A stretch of 21,476 nt of DNA, taken from the NCBI GenBank assembly GCA_934747335.1, contig CAKVGS010000033.1, forward strand, positions 1 to 21,476, in the 5' to 3' direction. The position numbers and the translations under genes are program-made. Below are positions 1-7,582 of this stretch, one piece after another. Source of the DNA: an uncultured Candidatus Melainabacteria bacterium (GTDB taxonomy: Bacteria > Cyanobacteriota > Vampirovibrionia > Gastranaerophilales > Gastranaerophilaceae). How positions within the stretch are numbered: the stretch's first letter is position 1; each line of letters begins with the position of its first letter. A model generated the notes under the pieces. It was given only the letters and a program-made list of their open reading frames with translations, made no database searches and was not told the DNA's origin.

Positions 1-14
1 ATTTTAAAATAATT

Positions 15-195
15 CTTACTTTTTCTTCTTTGAAAAAGCAAGAAGAAAAAGTAAGCAAAAAGAAGAAACTTTCATTGTTTTCTACGCTCTTACGAGCGTT
101 GAATAAAATGGATATAGCGGGTGAACCCGCACTTTCACGCTCGCTAAAAAACGCTCGCGGCGCGAGTGATGTTCAATATTTTTTTTTATTGAACA
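15..195. repeat. Palindromic modular repeat, copy A (cut by window start)
   Basis: This is a non-coding string of hairpins. A polypyrimidine/polypurine stem pairs 15-30 with 40-55 (16 bp, perfect). Hairpin 1 is ACGCTC-TTAC-GAGCGT at 84-99. Hairpin 2 is GCGGGT-GA-ACCCGC at 117-130. A conserved GCTCGC-rich tail follows, and a last hairpin (GTTCAAT/ATTGAAC) lies at 172-195. The order matches the right half of the copy at 5530-5650, and matches the copy at 2030-2160 in reverse orientation. A 67-codon open frame across it is incidental. Confidence 0.8.
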
Positions 196-299
196 CGATA
201 GAGTTACTTAACAAATGTTTACATTGCCAGTAAAATAAAGCAATTTTTCTATAATTTATGACTTTATATATTTGTAAGGTTATTTAGTAAGGTTAAAGT

Positions 300-1442
300 A
301 TGACATTAAAAGTAGATGGTATTGGAACAAATCCCATATATTTGAACAATAGTTACCCTGTTACAAATTCTTTTAGAGGTGATTATGCTCAAACGAATTC
401 TGTTTCATTAGATACCAGTCAAATCAATACTACGAATATTGCACCTTTAGAAAAAGATACTTTAAATATATCGGCAAGTGATAAAATTAAAACGCAACAA
501 AAAGAAAAAGGTATGTCGACCGCGACAAAAGTTGGCTTGACTATTATTGGAGGATTGGCAACAACTTATGCGTGCGTTGTTGGTCATAGAATGCTAACAA
601 AACCATCAATCGAAAAAGTTGCGCAGAATTTCTCTGAAATTTTTAGAAGGGATGTTTCAAAAGAAGAAGCACAAAAATTAGTTAAAAGGTATGAAGAAAT
701 ACTAAATATAAAAAATCCTGAAGAATTTTACAAAAAAGCATTTGAGCAAATAAAAAAAGATTACGGATATGAAAAAACACCAATAAATTTTCGCATAAAT
801 AAAACAAGAAATTATGTAGATAGTGGCAATGCTAGTTGGAATAATGCCGAAGCAAAATTTGAAATCAATGCATTTAGTGAAGATGGTAATAATATATCTG
901 CTATGAAAAAACGCACGAAGAAATGTGAATTGCAAAAAATAATGCATGAATTTCAACATGTTAAACAAACTGAAATAGGTTATAGAACCTCTCGCAATAA
1001 TTTAGCAGAAGCCATTCATAATCAAAATCGTACAGTTTCTGCAATGATAACTAATGCAAAATGTATATTAAAAAATAAAACTAAGTTAAAACAGTTCGCT
1101 AAAGAATCTGGAATAACAGTTGATGAATGCAAAAAAGAGTTAGAAGAAAATATTAAACTCTTAGAAAGTAAGAAAGACGAAATAAAAATATCATTTGACA
1201 AAACCCAAAGAATTAAATTAGACGATTTATGGGAAAAGTTACCAAAATATGACAAAAAATCTGATGAATATAAAATGGGATTAAAATATATTGATAATAC
1301 TAAACATTACATTACTTCATCTGAAGATAGAAAGAAATATGAAACACAACTTCTTGAAGCTGAAGCGTTTGGATGCGAAGAAAAATTTGAAAAAATATAT
1401 AATTATTTTGCAAATCCTTGGCGCATACCTTGGTTTCAATAG
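300..1442 (+). CDS. Putative membrane-anchored zinc metalloprotease (HEXXH), unknown family
   Basis: A 380-aa protein. I do not recognise the family. Residues 1-70 are polar and Asn/Ser/Thr-rich, with an NSFRG motif at 23-27 that resembles the FKG motifs of the minus-strand proteins in this window. Residues 76-95 form one hydrophobic segment, probably a membrane anchor. The rest is Lys/Glu-rich and helical. At 216-220 lies HEFQH, followed by VKQ; this fits the HEXXH zinc-binding motif. EAEAF at 353-357 could supply the third ligand, as in zincins with an HExxHxxQ...ExEA arrangement. The ATG at 300 has only a weak purine-rich leader (AAGGTTAAAGT). It stands alone, between two repeat regions. 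The protease activity is inferred from the motif only; substrate and topology are unknown. Confidence 0.6.
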   Translation: MTLKVDGIGTNPIYLNNSYPVTNSFRGDYAQTNSVSLDTSQINTTNIAPLEKDTLNISASDKIKTQQKEKGMSTATKVGLTIIGGLATTYACVVGHRMLTKPSIEKVAQNFSEIFRRDVSKEEAQKLVKRYEEILNIKNPEEFYKKAFEQIKKDYGYEKTPINFRINKTRNYVDSGNASWNNAEAKFEINAFSEDGNNISAMKKRTKKCELQKIMHEFQHVKQTEIGYRTSRNNLAEAIHNQNRTVSAMITNAKCILKNKTKLKQFAKESGITVDECKKELEENIKLLESKKDEIKISFDKTQRIKLDDLWEKLPKYDKKSDEYKMGLKYIDNTKHYITSSEDRKKYETQLLEAEAFGCEEKFEKIYNYFANPWRIPWFQ

Positions 1443-1606
1443 TTATGTAGTTATGTAGGATGGGAAAAGCGATAGCGATTCTCATCTTTATTAATCAGTA
1501 AGGGAGAGTAAAATTCCGCTAGGCGGATAGATATAATTTAAATATGGCATTGTATGCTCACCGAACTAAAAAGGTGGAAACCGCTCACGCTTTTTCCACC
1601 CTACCG
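1443..1606. other. Non-coding spacer with small hairpins
   Basis: No plausible gene. An imperfect hairpin at about 1458-1486 (GATGGGAAAAGC against GCGATTCTCATC) follows the stop codon of the putative protease and might act as a weak terminator, although no clear T-run follows. CCGC-TAG-GCGG lies at 1516-1526. GGTGGAAA pairs with TTTCCACC at 1573-1600. The function of these hairpins is unknown. Confidence 0.5.
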
Positions 1607-2013
1607 CTAACAAACATATTCATTGTATTTTTAAATATTGCCTACGGCTTGAACCCTCACCCTAAAATCTAAATTTCAAGCCCCCAAAAACAATCGGCTT
1701 TCAATTTGATTTTATTCCCTCTCCCATATAGAGGGGCTACGCAAACATCAAACGACTTTTGGTTATTCCCTCTCCTTAGGGAGAGGGTTAGGGTGAGGGA
1801 ACTACAAAACATTTAACTAATAAATCATTCTTCAATCACTAACAAACATATTTATTGAATTTTTAAATATTGCCTACGGCTCGAACCCTCTCCCTAAAAT
1901 CTAAATTTCAAGCCCCAAAAAACAATCGGCTTTCAATTTGATTTTATTCCCTCTCCCATAGAGAGGGGCTACGCCAACATCAAACGACTTTTGGTCATTC
2001 CCTCTCCTTAGGG
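1607..2013. repeat. Tandem direct repeat, period 232 bp, second unit truncated
   Basis: Unit 1 (1607-1838) and unit 2 (1839-2013) share long near-identical blocks: CTAACAAACATATT, TTGCCTACGGCT, AATCGGCTTTCAATTTGATT and ATCAAACGACTTTTGGT. Unit 1 contains the palindrome CCCTCTCC-TTAG-GGAGAGGG (about 1770-1789) followed by GTTAGGGTGAGGG. Unit 2 stops inside this palindrome, after CCTTAGGG, exactly where the next element begins. No open frame of substance crosses it. The CCCTCTCC/GGAGAGGG palindrome resembles dispersed intergenic repeats seen in many bacteria (from memory). Confidence 0.85.
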
Positions 2014-2352
2014 CACTACTGTCCGTGATAAATTTCATCAAATGAACGACAATCGCGTCGCGAACATGCAGCGGTTAGCTGCGATAGTGAGCGTGAGAGT
2101 GCAAGCTATGCTTGCTAATCATCCATTTGATTAAACGCTCGTAAGAGCGTAGAAAACGATAGCGTGTTTTCTCTTTCTTTTGGTCCTTTTCTTTCTCTTT
2201 ACCTCGCAAATAAAGAGAAAGAAAAGTACATTAAATAAAAAACTTTTTTATTACAAAATAGTTCTTACTTTTTTTTGTTGCGATATAAAAAGAAAAAAGT
2301 TTTTAATTCTATTTTAGAGATTTTTCTAAAAATTATCTTGGACAGTAATGCC
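2012..2352. mobile_element. MITE-like element with inverted termini carrying repeat copy B
   Basis: The left end (2012-2035) reads GGCACTACTGTCC and then GTGATAAATTT. The right end (2329-2352), read on the opposite strand, is GGCATTACTGTCC and then AAGATAATTTT, matching at about 20 of 24 positions. The 341-bp interior encodes nothing but holds hairpin 3 (GCAGC/GCTGC, 2068-2082), hairpin 2 (GCAAGC-TAT-GCTTGC, 2101-2115), hairpin 1 (ACGCTC/GAGCGT, 2135-2150), a 16-bp purine/pyrimidine stem (2186-2226) and a weaker one near 2266-2300. The termini suggest a non-autonomous transposable element; no transposase is present. A target-site duplication is not obvious. Confidence 0.55.
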
Positions 2353-2454
2353 TAACAAGGGAAGAAGTTTGCATCAAAAGTGATTTTTATTAGTAATAAA
2401 AGCTATTATATTGCCATGTTTGACTTTACTCTGCATTTGGCGTTAAATAATCCT

Positions 2455-3798
2455 ATGAAGATTATAATTTTCGGTGCAAATGAACTCGGTTCAATGATTG
2501 CAACAGAGTTTTATACAGATAACGATATCACGGTAATTGATGATGAAAGATTTAAAGTCGACGCGTTTAACAAGCTTGATGTCGGTTTTATTTCGGGTAA
2601 CGCATCAAATATCGAAATTCTTAAACAAGCCAACATCAAAGATGCAGACGTATTCATTGCTTGTACAGCGTCTGATGAGTTGAACATTGTTGCTTGTTTA
2701 ACTGCAAAAAGAATAAGCACCGTCCGTACAATGTGTTTTGTACGTAAAGAAGAATACAAGTCTTCTTTGGGCTTGGCAAAAGATGCGGAATATAACTGTG
2801 ATTTCTATATCGACAATATTATTTGGCCGGAAGAACTCATGACGCAAGAAATTTTTAGAATCATTACTGTTGCTAAGGCTTTAGATGTTGAAAACTTTGC
2901 AGACGGACGCGCAAGGCTATTAGAATATAAAATTGCCGAGAATTCAATATTAGTCAATAGTATGATTAGAAATTGTGAGTTTCCAAAAGATACTGTTATT
3001 GTTGGAATTACAAGAGATAGTGAATTATTTATACCGAATGGTGAAACGGTGCTTCATGAAGACGATAAAGTCATATTCATGGGGCTTTCTCATTCTTTGG
3101 ATATTTTAGCGGGTAAATTTTTCCACGAAAAAGAATTTGTAAAAACCGTTGCAATTATTGGCGGTGGAAATGTTGGCTTAAAATTGGCAAAAAGTTTGGA
3201 AGCATTGAAGCTTAATATCAAAATTGTTGAAAGAGATGAAGAACGTTGCAGATTTTTAGCGCAGGAACTTGAAAATACGCTTGTAATAAACGGCGACGGA
3301 ACTGATATTGAACTTTTAAACGAGGAAGAAATTTCTGATGCGGATGTTGTTGTAAGTGTTACAAACAATGATGAAAAGAATTTATTGTGTTCTCTTCTTG
3401 TAAAACACATGGGCGCAGGCCGTGTAATTTCAAGAGTTTCAAAGAGTACAAACGTAGCGTTGTTTGAAAAAGTTGGAATTGATATTGCAATTTCATCAAA
3501 AACTGCTGCGCTAAATGAAATTAAAAATAATGTAAAAGAAACAAATATCGGTATTTTGGCGACTGTTGAACAAGGCAAAGGCGAAGTTTTGGTTATCGAA
3601 ATTCCTGAACATTATGAAACCAAAAAAATTATGGAATTAAGATTGCCTGTTAAGGCGATTGTCGGTGTTATTCAGCGTCGCAAAAGAATTATCATTCCAA
3701 ACGGTACGACACAGGTTATGAGTGGCGATAATTTGATTATATTTACAACAAGTGAAAATGCGCCTGTTATAAGGGAATTTTTCGAGGAAATTAAATGA
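2455..3798 (+). CDS. trkA: Trk system K+ uptake regulatory subunit TrkA
   Basis: Cytoplasmic, nucleotide-binding gating subunit of the TrkH potassium channel. From the ATG at 2455 it is 447 aa, close to the usual 450-460. It has two tandem RCK halves: Rossmann 1 at 1-120 (IIIFGANELGS, acidic VID at strand 2), TrkA-C 1 at about 145-215, Rossmann 2 at about 230-345 (IIGGGNVG, then VERD), and TrkA-C 2 at about 365-447. The frame is open from a GTG at 2380, but family proteins begin at MKIIIFGA, so the later ATG is preferred; no strong SD marks either start. Its stop overlaps the trkH start (ATGA), so the two are co-translated. The first glycine motif is slightly degenerate (GANELG). Confidence 0.93.
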   Translation: MKIIIFGANELGSMIATEFYTDNDITVIDDERFKVDAFNKLDVGFISGNASNIEILKQANIKDADVFIACTASDELNIVACLTAKRISTVRTMCFVRKEEYKSSLGLAKDAEYNCDFYIDNIIWPEELMTQEIFRIITVAKALDVENFADGRARLLEYKIAENSILVNSMIRNCEFPKDTVIVGITRDSELFIPNGETVLHEDDKVIFMGLSHSLDILAGKFFHEKEFVKTVAIIGGGNVGLKLAKSLEALKLNIKIVERDEERCRFLAQELENTLVINGDGTDIELLNEEEISDADVVVSVTNNDEKNLLCSLLVKHMGAGRVISRVSKSTNVALFEKVGIDIAISSKTAALNEIKNNVKETNIGILATVEQGKGEVLVIEIPEHYETKKIMELRLPVKAIVGVIQRRKRIIIPNGTTQVMSGDNLIIFTTSENAPVIREFFEEIK

Positions 3799-5255
3799 GA
3801 TTAACTTATTTAGCATACTCTTTCAGCCTTAGCATAATGTATTTCAGCATTGTTTTGCTTGTACCGATTGCGGTAGCACTTTTTTATCGTGAATATACCG
3901 CAGTTTTACCATTTTTAATTGCTTGTGCTACGGCGTTTTTTATATCAGTAACTCTAAGAAAAATTGTTAAAGGAACTGAAAACATAAAATCCATTAACGA
4001 TATTAAAAAATCAGAAGGGCTTTGCGTTGTAACATTTTCTTGGTTGTTTGCGGGTTTATTGGCTGCAATTCCTTATTTATTTTTTGGAATAAGCCCTTTG
4101 AATGCTTTGTTTGAAGCAACATCAGGAATTACAACCACGGGTGCAACGATTTTAACAACGTTCGATTATCCAAAAACGCTTTTCTTTTGGCGTTCGTTAA
4201 CTCAGTGGCTTGGCGGTATGGGAATTATCGTCTTGTTTATTGCGATTTTGCCACAATTTGCGATTGCGGGCAGACAATTGTTTTTTGCAGAAGCGCCGGG
4301 ACCTACTGAGGATAAATTCACTCCTCGAATAAAAAATACAGCGGCTGCTTTGTGGAAGGTTTATGCGGGATTAACAATTTTAGAGATTTTGCTTTTAAAA
4401 TTTACCGGCATGAGTGGGTTTGAGGCGGTTTGTGATGCGTTAGCCTCTGTTTCCGGTGGTGGACTTTCTCCAAATGCGAATAGCTTGGTTGGTTTCAATA
4501 GAGCTATTTTATCAGTTATTACTTTCTTTATGTTTTTTGCAGGTGTAAGTTATAATTTACAATACCGAGCTTGGGTGAAACTCAATCCGCTTGTGCTTTT
4601 TAGAAACGAAGAATTTAAAGTTTATTTTAGTTTTGTAATGCTGATTGCACTTGCATTGAGTTGTTCGTTGTTTGGCAATATGCATTATAATTTGTGGGAT
4701 TCTTTAAGCCACGCATTTTTTAACGTTGCGTCAGTAATTTCTTCTACCGGTTTTTGTAGTGTAGATTTTGCAAACTGGGATTATGCAAGTAAAGTTCTTT
4801 TATTTGCAACAATGATGTTCGGAAGTTGCGCAAGTTCAGCCGGTGGCGGTTTGAAAGTTCTAAGATGGATGCTCGTGTATAAGATTATGAAATCCGAAAT
4901 GATGAAGATTTTACATCCGAAAGCGATTGTTGATATCAAAGTCGGCAGATATTCTGTTCCGAAGGAAATTTTGTATCAAACTTTGATGTTTGTATTCTTT
5001 TATATTGCGTTTTTGGTGGTTTCAGCATTCTTGCTCGGTTTGATTGAAAAAAATACCGTTGTTGCAATTACCGGTGCAGTAAGTGCTGTCGGTAACATAG
5101 GCCCCGGTTTCGGCCTGCTTGGACCTTTGCAAAGCTTTGAACCATTGCATGCTGTTTCTAAAATAATTTTAATTATTGATATGTATGTAGGTCGTTTAGA
5201 ATTAATTCCGTTTTTGGTTTTGTTCCAAAAAGATTTGTGGAGTTTTAAGAAATAG
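3795..5255 (+). CDS. trkH: Trk system K+ uptake membrane subunit TrkH
   Basis: Potassium-translocating channel subunit of the inner membrane, 486 aa, the normal length for TrkH/TrkG/KtrB. The four pore-loop repeats are visible: TSGITTTGAT (109-118), ASVSGGGLSP (217-226), ASVISSTGFCS (312-322) and AVGNIGPGFG (431-440). Long hydrophobic helices lie between them. LTQWLGGMGII (135-145) and GSCASSAGGGLKVLRW (343-358) are family landmarks. It overlaps trkA by 4 nt and is certainly its partner. The second filter loop reads SGGG where many homologues have STGG, a conservative change. The downstream hairpin array (5265-5650) may end the transcript. Confidence 0.95.
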   Translation: MRLTYLAYSFSLSIMYFSIVLLVPIAVALFYREYTAVLPFLIACATAFFISVTLRKIVKGTENIKSINDIKKSEGLCVVTFSWLFAGLLAAIPYLFFGISPLNALFEATSGITTTGATILTTFDYPKTLFFWRSLTQWLGGMGIIVLFIAILPQFAIAGRQLFFAEAPGPTEDKFTPRIKNTAAALWKVYAGLTILEILLLKFTGMSGFEAVCDALASVSGGGLSPNANSLVGFNRAILSVITFFMFFAGVSYNLQYRAWVKLNPLVLFRNEEFKVYFSFVMLIALALSCSLFGNMHYNLWDSLSHAFFNVASVISSTGFCSVDFANWDYASKVLLFATMMFGSCASSAGGGLKVLRWMLVYKIMKSEMMKILHPKAIVDIKVGRYSVPKEILYQTLMFVFFYIAFLVVSAFLLGLIEKNTVVAITGAVSAVGNIGPGFGLLGPLQSFEPLHAVSKIILIIDMYVGRLELIPFLVLFQKDLWSFKK

Positions 5256-5264
5256 AAACTATTT

Positions 5265-5650
5265 TCATTAAATGAACGACATTCGCACCGCGAACGTGTG
5301 TGCGTTTAGCACACGATAGTGAGCGCAAAGTGCAGGCTTTGCCTGCGGCATCCATTTGGTCAACAACCGTGAGGTTGTAGGAAAAAATGCGTCTTTTCTT
5401 CTTTTTGCTTACTTTTTCTTCTTTTATCGCAAAAAGAAGAAAAAGTAAGAAGAATTTTGAATTAAAAAGTTTTTATGTGCTTTTCTTTCTCTTTATTTGC
5501 GAAATAAAGAGAAAGAAAAGTACCAAAAGAAAGAGAAAACACGCCATAGTTTTCTACGCTCCTACGAGCGTTAGACAAATGGATGTTGCGGGTGAACCCG
5601 CACTCTTTCGCTCGCTAAAAAACGCTCGCGGCGCGATTGTCGTTCAGTAA
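5265..5650. repeat. Palindromic modular repeat, full mirror-image copy (C left half, D right half)
   Basis: The left half (5265-5385) and right half (5530-5650) are inverted relative to each other. Both have AACGAC near the outer end and TCGC-rich DNA next to it. Left half: hairpin 3 GTGTGC/GCACAC (5298-5314), hairpin 2 GCAGGC-TTT-GCCTGC (5332-5346), hairpin 1 ACAACC-GTGA-GGTTGT (5363-5378). Centre: two perfect purine/pyrimidine stems, 18 bp (5408-5425 with 5432-5449) and 19 bp (5480-5498 with 5502-5520). Right half: hairpin 1 ACGCTC/GAGCGT (5556-5571) and hairpin 2 GCGGGT/ACCCGC (5588-5601). An 87-codon frame through it is incidental. Confidence 0.85.
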
Positions 5651-5658
5651 AAAGATAT

Positions 5659-5687
5659 TTATATTAATTCCTCTTTTATGCTAAAAT
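5659..5687 (+). promoter_or_regulatory. Candidate extended -10 promoter for def
   Basis: TGC-TAAAAT, with the hexamer at 5682-5687, fits an extended -10 box about 20 nt before the def SD. The -35 region (TTATAT, 5659-5664) is poor. The ATG at 5678 lies inside this box, which argues that it is not the def start. Confidence 0.4.
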
Positions 5688-5707
5688 ATAGAAAAAAGGG
5701 AATAAAT

Positions 5708-6310
5708 ATGTCAGTAAAAAAAGTTGTTAAATATGGTACACCTTCTTTAAGACAGCCATCTAAGGAAGTTCATAAAGTTTCACAAAAAATCAAAGTCTTA
5801 GTAGAAGATTTATTAGATACAATGTATGCTCAAAACGGTGTTGGGCTTGCTGCACCGCAAATCGGTGAAAATTACAGAGTGTTTGTAATTGATGCTTCTA
5901 CGGGCAACGAACCGTTAAATCCGATGGTTTTTATTAATCCGAAGATTATCAAAAAATCAGGTGCCGTAATTAGTCACGAAGGTTGTTTGAGTTTTCCTGA
6001 GGCGTTTACCGATGTTAAAAGATACGCAAACGTTATGGTTAAAGCTATGGATAGAAACGGTCGTTCTTTTGTGTTAGAGGCAAAAGACGGAACTCTTTTA
6101 GCTAGAGCTATTCAGCACGAATTCGATCATTTAGACGGCATTTTATTTATTGACCACGTTATAAATCGTTTTGAAGCAGAAGAAGTTTTAAAGAAAAATA
6201 ATCTTCCAAGTCTTGATGTTGAAAAAATTCTTGATGAACCTGAACTTTCAAAAGAAATTGAAGTTTTATTGAAAGAAAAGATTGCAAAGGAAGCTGAAAA
6301 GGAGGCTTAA
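5708..6310 (+). CDS. def: Peptide deformylase
   Basis: Metalloenzyme that removes the N-formyl group from nascent proteins in the cytoplasm. All three signature motifs are present: GVGLAAPQIG (44-53), EGCLSFPE (91-98, metal-ligand Cys93) and HEFDH (137-141, two His ligands and the catalytic Glu). The start at 5708 follows AAAAAAGGGAATAAAT; an in-frame ATG 30 nt upstream lies in the probable promoter. At 200 aa it is longer than the ~170-aa core because of a charged, Lys/Glu-rich C-terminal tail of about 35 residues. Its stop overlaps the next start (TAATG), and AAGGAGG at its 3' end serves as that gene's SD. fmt, encoding the enzyme that adds the formyl group, is the gene after next. Confidence 0.96.
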   Translation: MSVKKVVKYGTPSLRQPSKEVHKVSQKIKVLVEDLLDTMYAQNGVGLAAPQIGENYRVFVIDASTGNEPLNPMVFINPKIIKKSGAVISHEGCLSFPEAFTDVKRYANVMVKAMDRNGRSFVLEAKDGTLLARAIQHEFDHLDGILFIDHVINRFEAEEVLKKNNLPSLDVEKILDEPELSKEIEVLLKEKIAKEAEKEA

Positions 6311-6570
6311 TGAAAGTACAAGCGATAAGCTTTTGCGGTGATATTTCTAAAGGCAAAAAAGAATTTGAAAAATTGCCTTTAATGAAACAAGTTGTATTAA
6401 AATCTGTGGAAAAATTCAGACAAGATTTTAATGCTAAAAACTTCCCTCCAATTCCTGCAAAGGATAGCGATTTGGCAGAATATGTCAGACATGCGGTTTT
6501 TGTCGAAGAATTAATTAAAAAAAGAGCAAAGGATATATTCGCAAATTTAAGAAAAAATATGGGAATATAA
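6310..6570 (+). CDS. Small unknown protein between def and fmt
   Basis: An 86-aa basic protein that I do not recognise. It starts MKVQAISFCGD, so it carries the short F-x-G motif near the N terminus seen in several other proteins here. The rest is predicted helical and charged, with KFRQDFNAKNFPPIPAKDSD at about 34-53 and a Lys/Arg-rich C terminus (KKRAKDIFANLRKNMG). No membrane segment or cysteine cluster. It overlaps the def stop by one base behind a strong AAGGAGG, so it is almost certainly translated, coupled to def. The fmt start is 48 nt beyond its stop. The position suggests a link to translation initiation, but nothing in the sequence shows it. Confidence 0.75.
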   Translation: MKVQAISFCGDISKGKKEFEKLPLMKQVVLKSVEKFRQDFNAKNFPPIPAKDSDLAEYVRHAVFVEELIKKRAKDIFANLRKNMGI

Positions 6571-6617
6571 GATTTTAGGATGACACTTTGTCCCAACCCT
6601 CTATTATAAGGAATAAC

Positions 6618-7541
6618 ATGATAAACATTGTATTTTTTGGAACACCGGATATTGGTCTACCATCATTAGAACATTTTTATAACTCAGATAAATTTAACGT
6701 TCAGGCGGTTGTTACTCAACCTGACAAACCATCAGGACGTGGTCATAAACTTACACCGAGTCCTATTAAAAAATTTGCGCTTGAGCATGATATTAAAATT
6801 TTTCAGCCAAAATCAATCAGAAAAGAGCCTGAAATTATTGAAGCGTTAAAAGAACTTAAGCCTGATTTCTTTGTAACTTTTGCTTTTGGTCAAATTTTAT
6901 CGCAAGAAGTTTTGGATATTCCAAAATATGAAACAATTAATCTTCATGTTTCATTACTTCCAAAATACCGTGGTGCAAATCCTATTCAGCGTGCGATTAT
7001 AAATGGTGACAAAAAAACAGGTATTTGTACAATGATTACTGAACTAGGACTCGATTGTGGTGATATTTGTATGAAATATCCGATTGAGATTACAAAAAAT
7101 ATGAATTGTGTAGAACTTTTTGAACTATGTGCATCAAATTCTCCCGAATTATTGGAAAAAACGCTAATCGGCATAAAAGACGGTACGTTAAAACCGACTC
7201 CTCAATGCGAAGATGGTGTTTGTTTTGCAGACAAACTTAAAAAAGAAGAATGTAAAATCGATTGGACAAAATCCGCTGATGAAATCCACAATTTAGTTCG
7301 CGGAGTTTACAAATGCCCCGGAGCGTTTTTTGAATACAACGGAAAAATTATAAAAGTGCTTGAAACAGAACCTCTTGAAACAACTAATGATAATGGCGTT
7401 CAAATTGGTGAATTTGCGAATTTTTCTAAACAGGGTATTGATGTTAAAACAGGTAACGGGTATTTAAGATTAATTAAAATTAAGCCTGAAGGCAAGGGTG
7501 AGATGTTGGCAAGAGATTGGGCTAACGGAATTAAACATTAA
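6618..7541 (+). CDS. fmt: Methionyl-tRNA formyltransferase
   Basis: Transfers the formyl group from 10-formyl-tetrahydrofolate to initiator Met-tRNA. 307 aa, close to the usual ~315. The N-terminal Rossmann domain starts MINIVFFGTPDIGLPSLEHF. Also visible are QPDKPSGRGHKLTPSPIK (35-51), the catalytic stretch INLHVSLLPKYRGANPIQ (107-124, N108 and H110) and LGLDCGDI with D146, agreeing with the catalytic Asn-His-Asp set of the family. The C-terminal domain (about 205-307) has WTKSADEIHNLVRG. The ATG at 6618 has AAGGA seven bases upstream; a TTG at 6588 lacks an SD and would add ten unconserved residues. It probably shares a transcript with def. Confidence 0.96.
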   Translation: MINIVFFGTPDIGLPSLEHFYNSDKFNVQAVVTQPDKPSGRGHKLTPSPIKKFALEHDIKIFQPKSIRKEPEIIEALKELKPDFFVTFAFGQILSQEVLDIPKYETINLHVSLLPKYRGANPIQRAIINGDKKTGICTMITELGLDCGDICMKYPIEITKNMNCVELFELCASNSPELLEKTLIGIKDGTLKPTPQCEDGVCFADKLKKEECKIDWTKSADEIHNLVRGVYKCPGAFFEYNGKIIKVLETEPLETTNDNGVQIGEFANFSKQGIDVKTGNGYLRLIKIKPEGKGEMLARDWANGIKH

Positions 7542-7546
7542 TCATT

Positions 7547-7570
7547 TGTTGGGCTGAAAGCCCAACCTAC
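7547..7570. repeat. 24-nt hairpin repeat, copy 1
   Basis: Contains GTTGGGCT-GAA-AGCCCAAC, an 8-bp stem just after the fmt stop. All 24 bases recur, inverted, at 19686-19709. No T-run follows, so it is a doubtful terminator. Confidence 0.85.
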
Positions 7571-7582
7571 CTTTAACTCACA

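Noticed and set aside
30..233. 67-codon open frame whose product resembles that of another frame at 5387-5650 (shared MD[IV]AGEPAL, RSLKNARGA)
   Set aside because: The similarity is at DNA level in the hairpin repeat. In copy B the same frame meets a stop (ATG GAT GAT TAG), and the conserved bases are those of the palindromes. Not a gene family.
1607..2013. CRISPR array, because of regular repeats between genes
   Set aside because: Only two units of over 170 bp, no short spacers, no cas genes.
2380..2454. Upstream GTG start giving TrkA 25 extra residues
   Set aside because: TrkA proteins begin at the MKIIIFGA-type strand; the extra residues are unconserved in character and would place a hydrophobic stretch before a cytoplasmic Rossmann fold.
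3090..3578. 162-codon frame opposite trkA
   Set aside because: Lies antisense inside a well-conserved gene; its Ser/Phe-rich product is the typical shadow of a Glu/Lys-rich sense protein. Other opposite-strand frames were dropped for the same reason.
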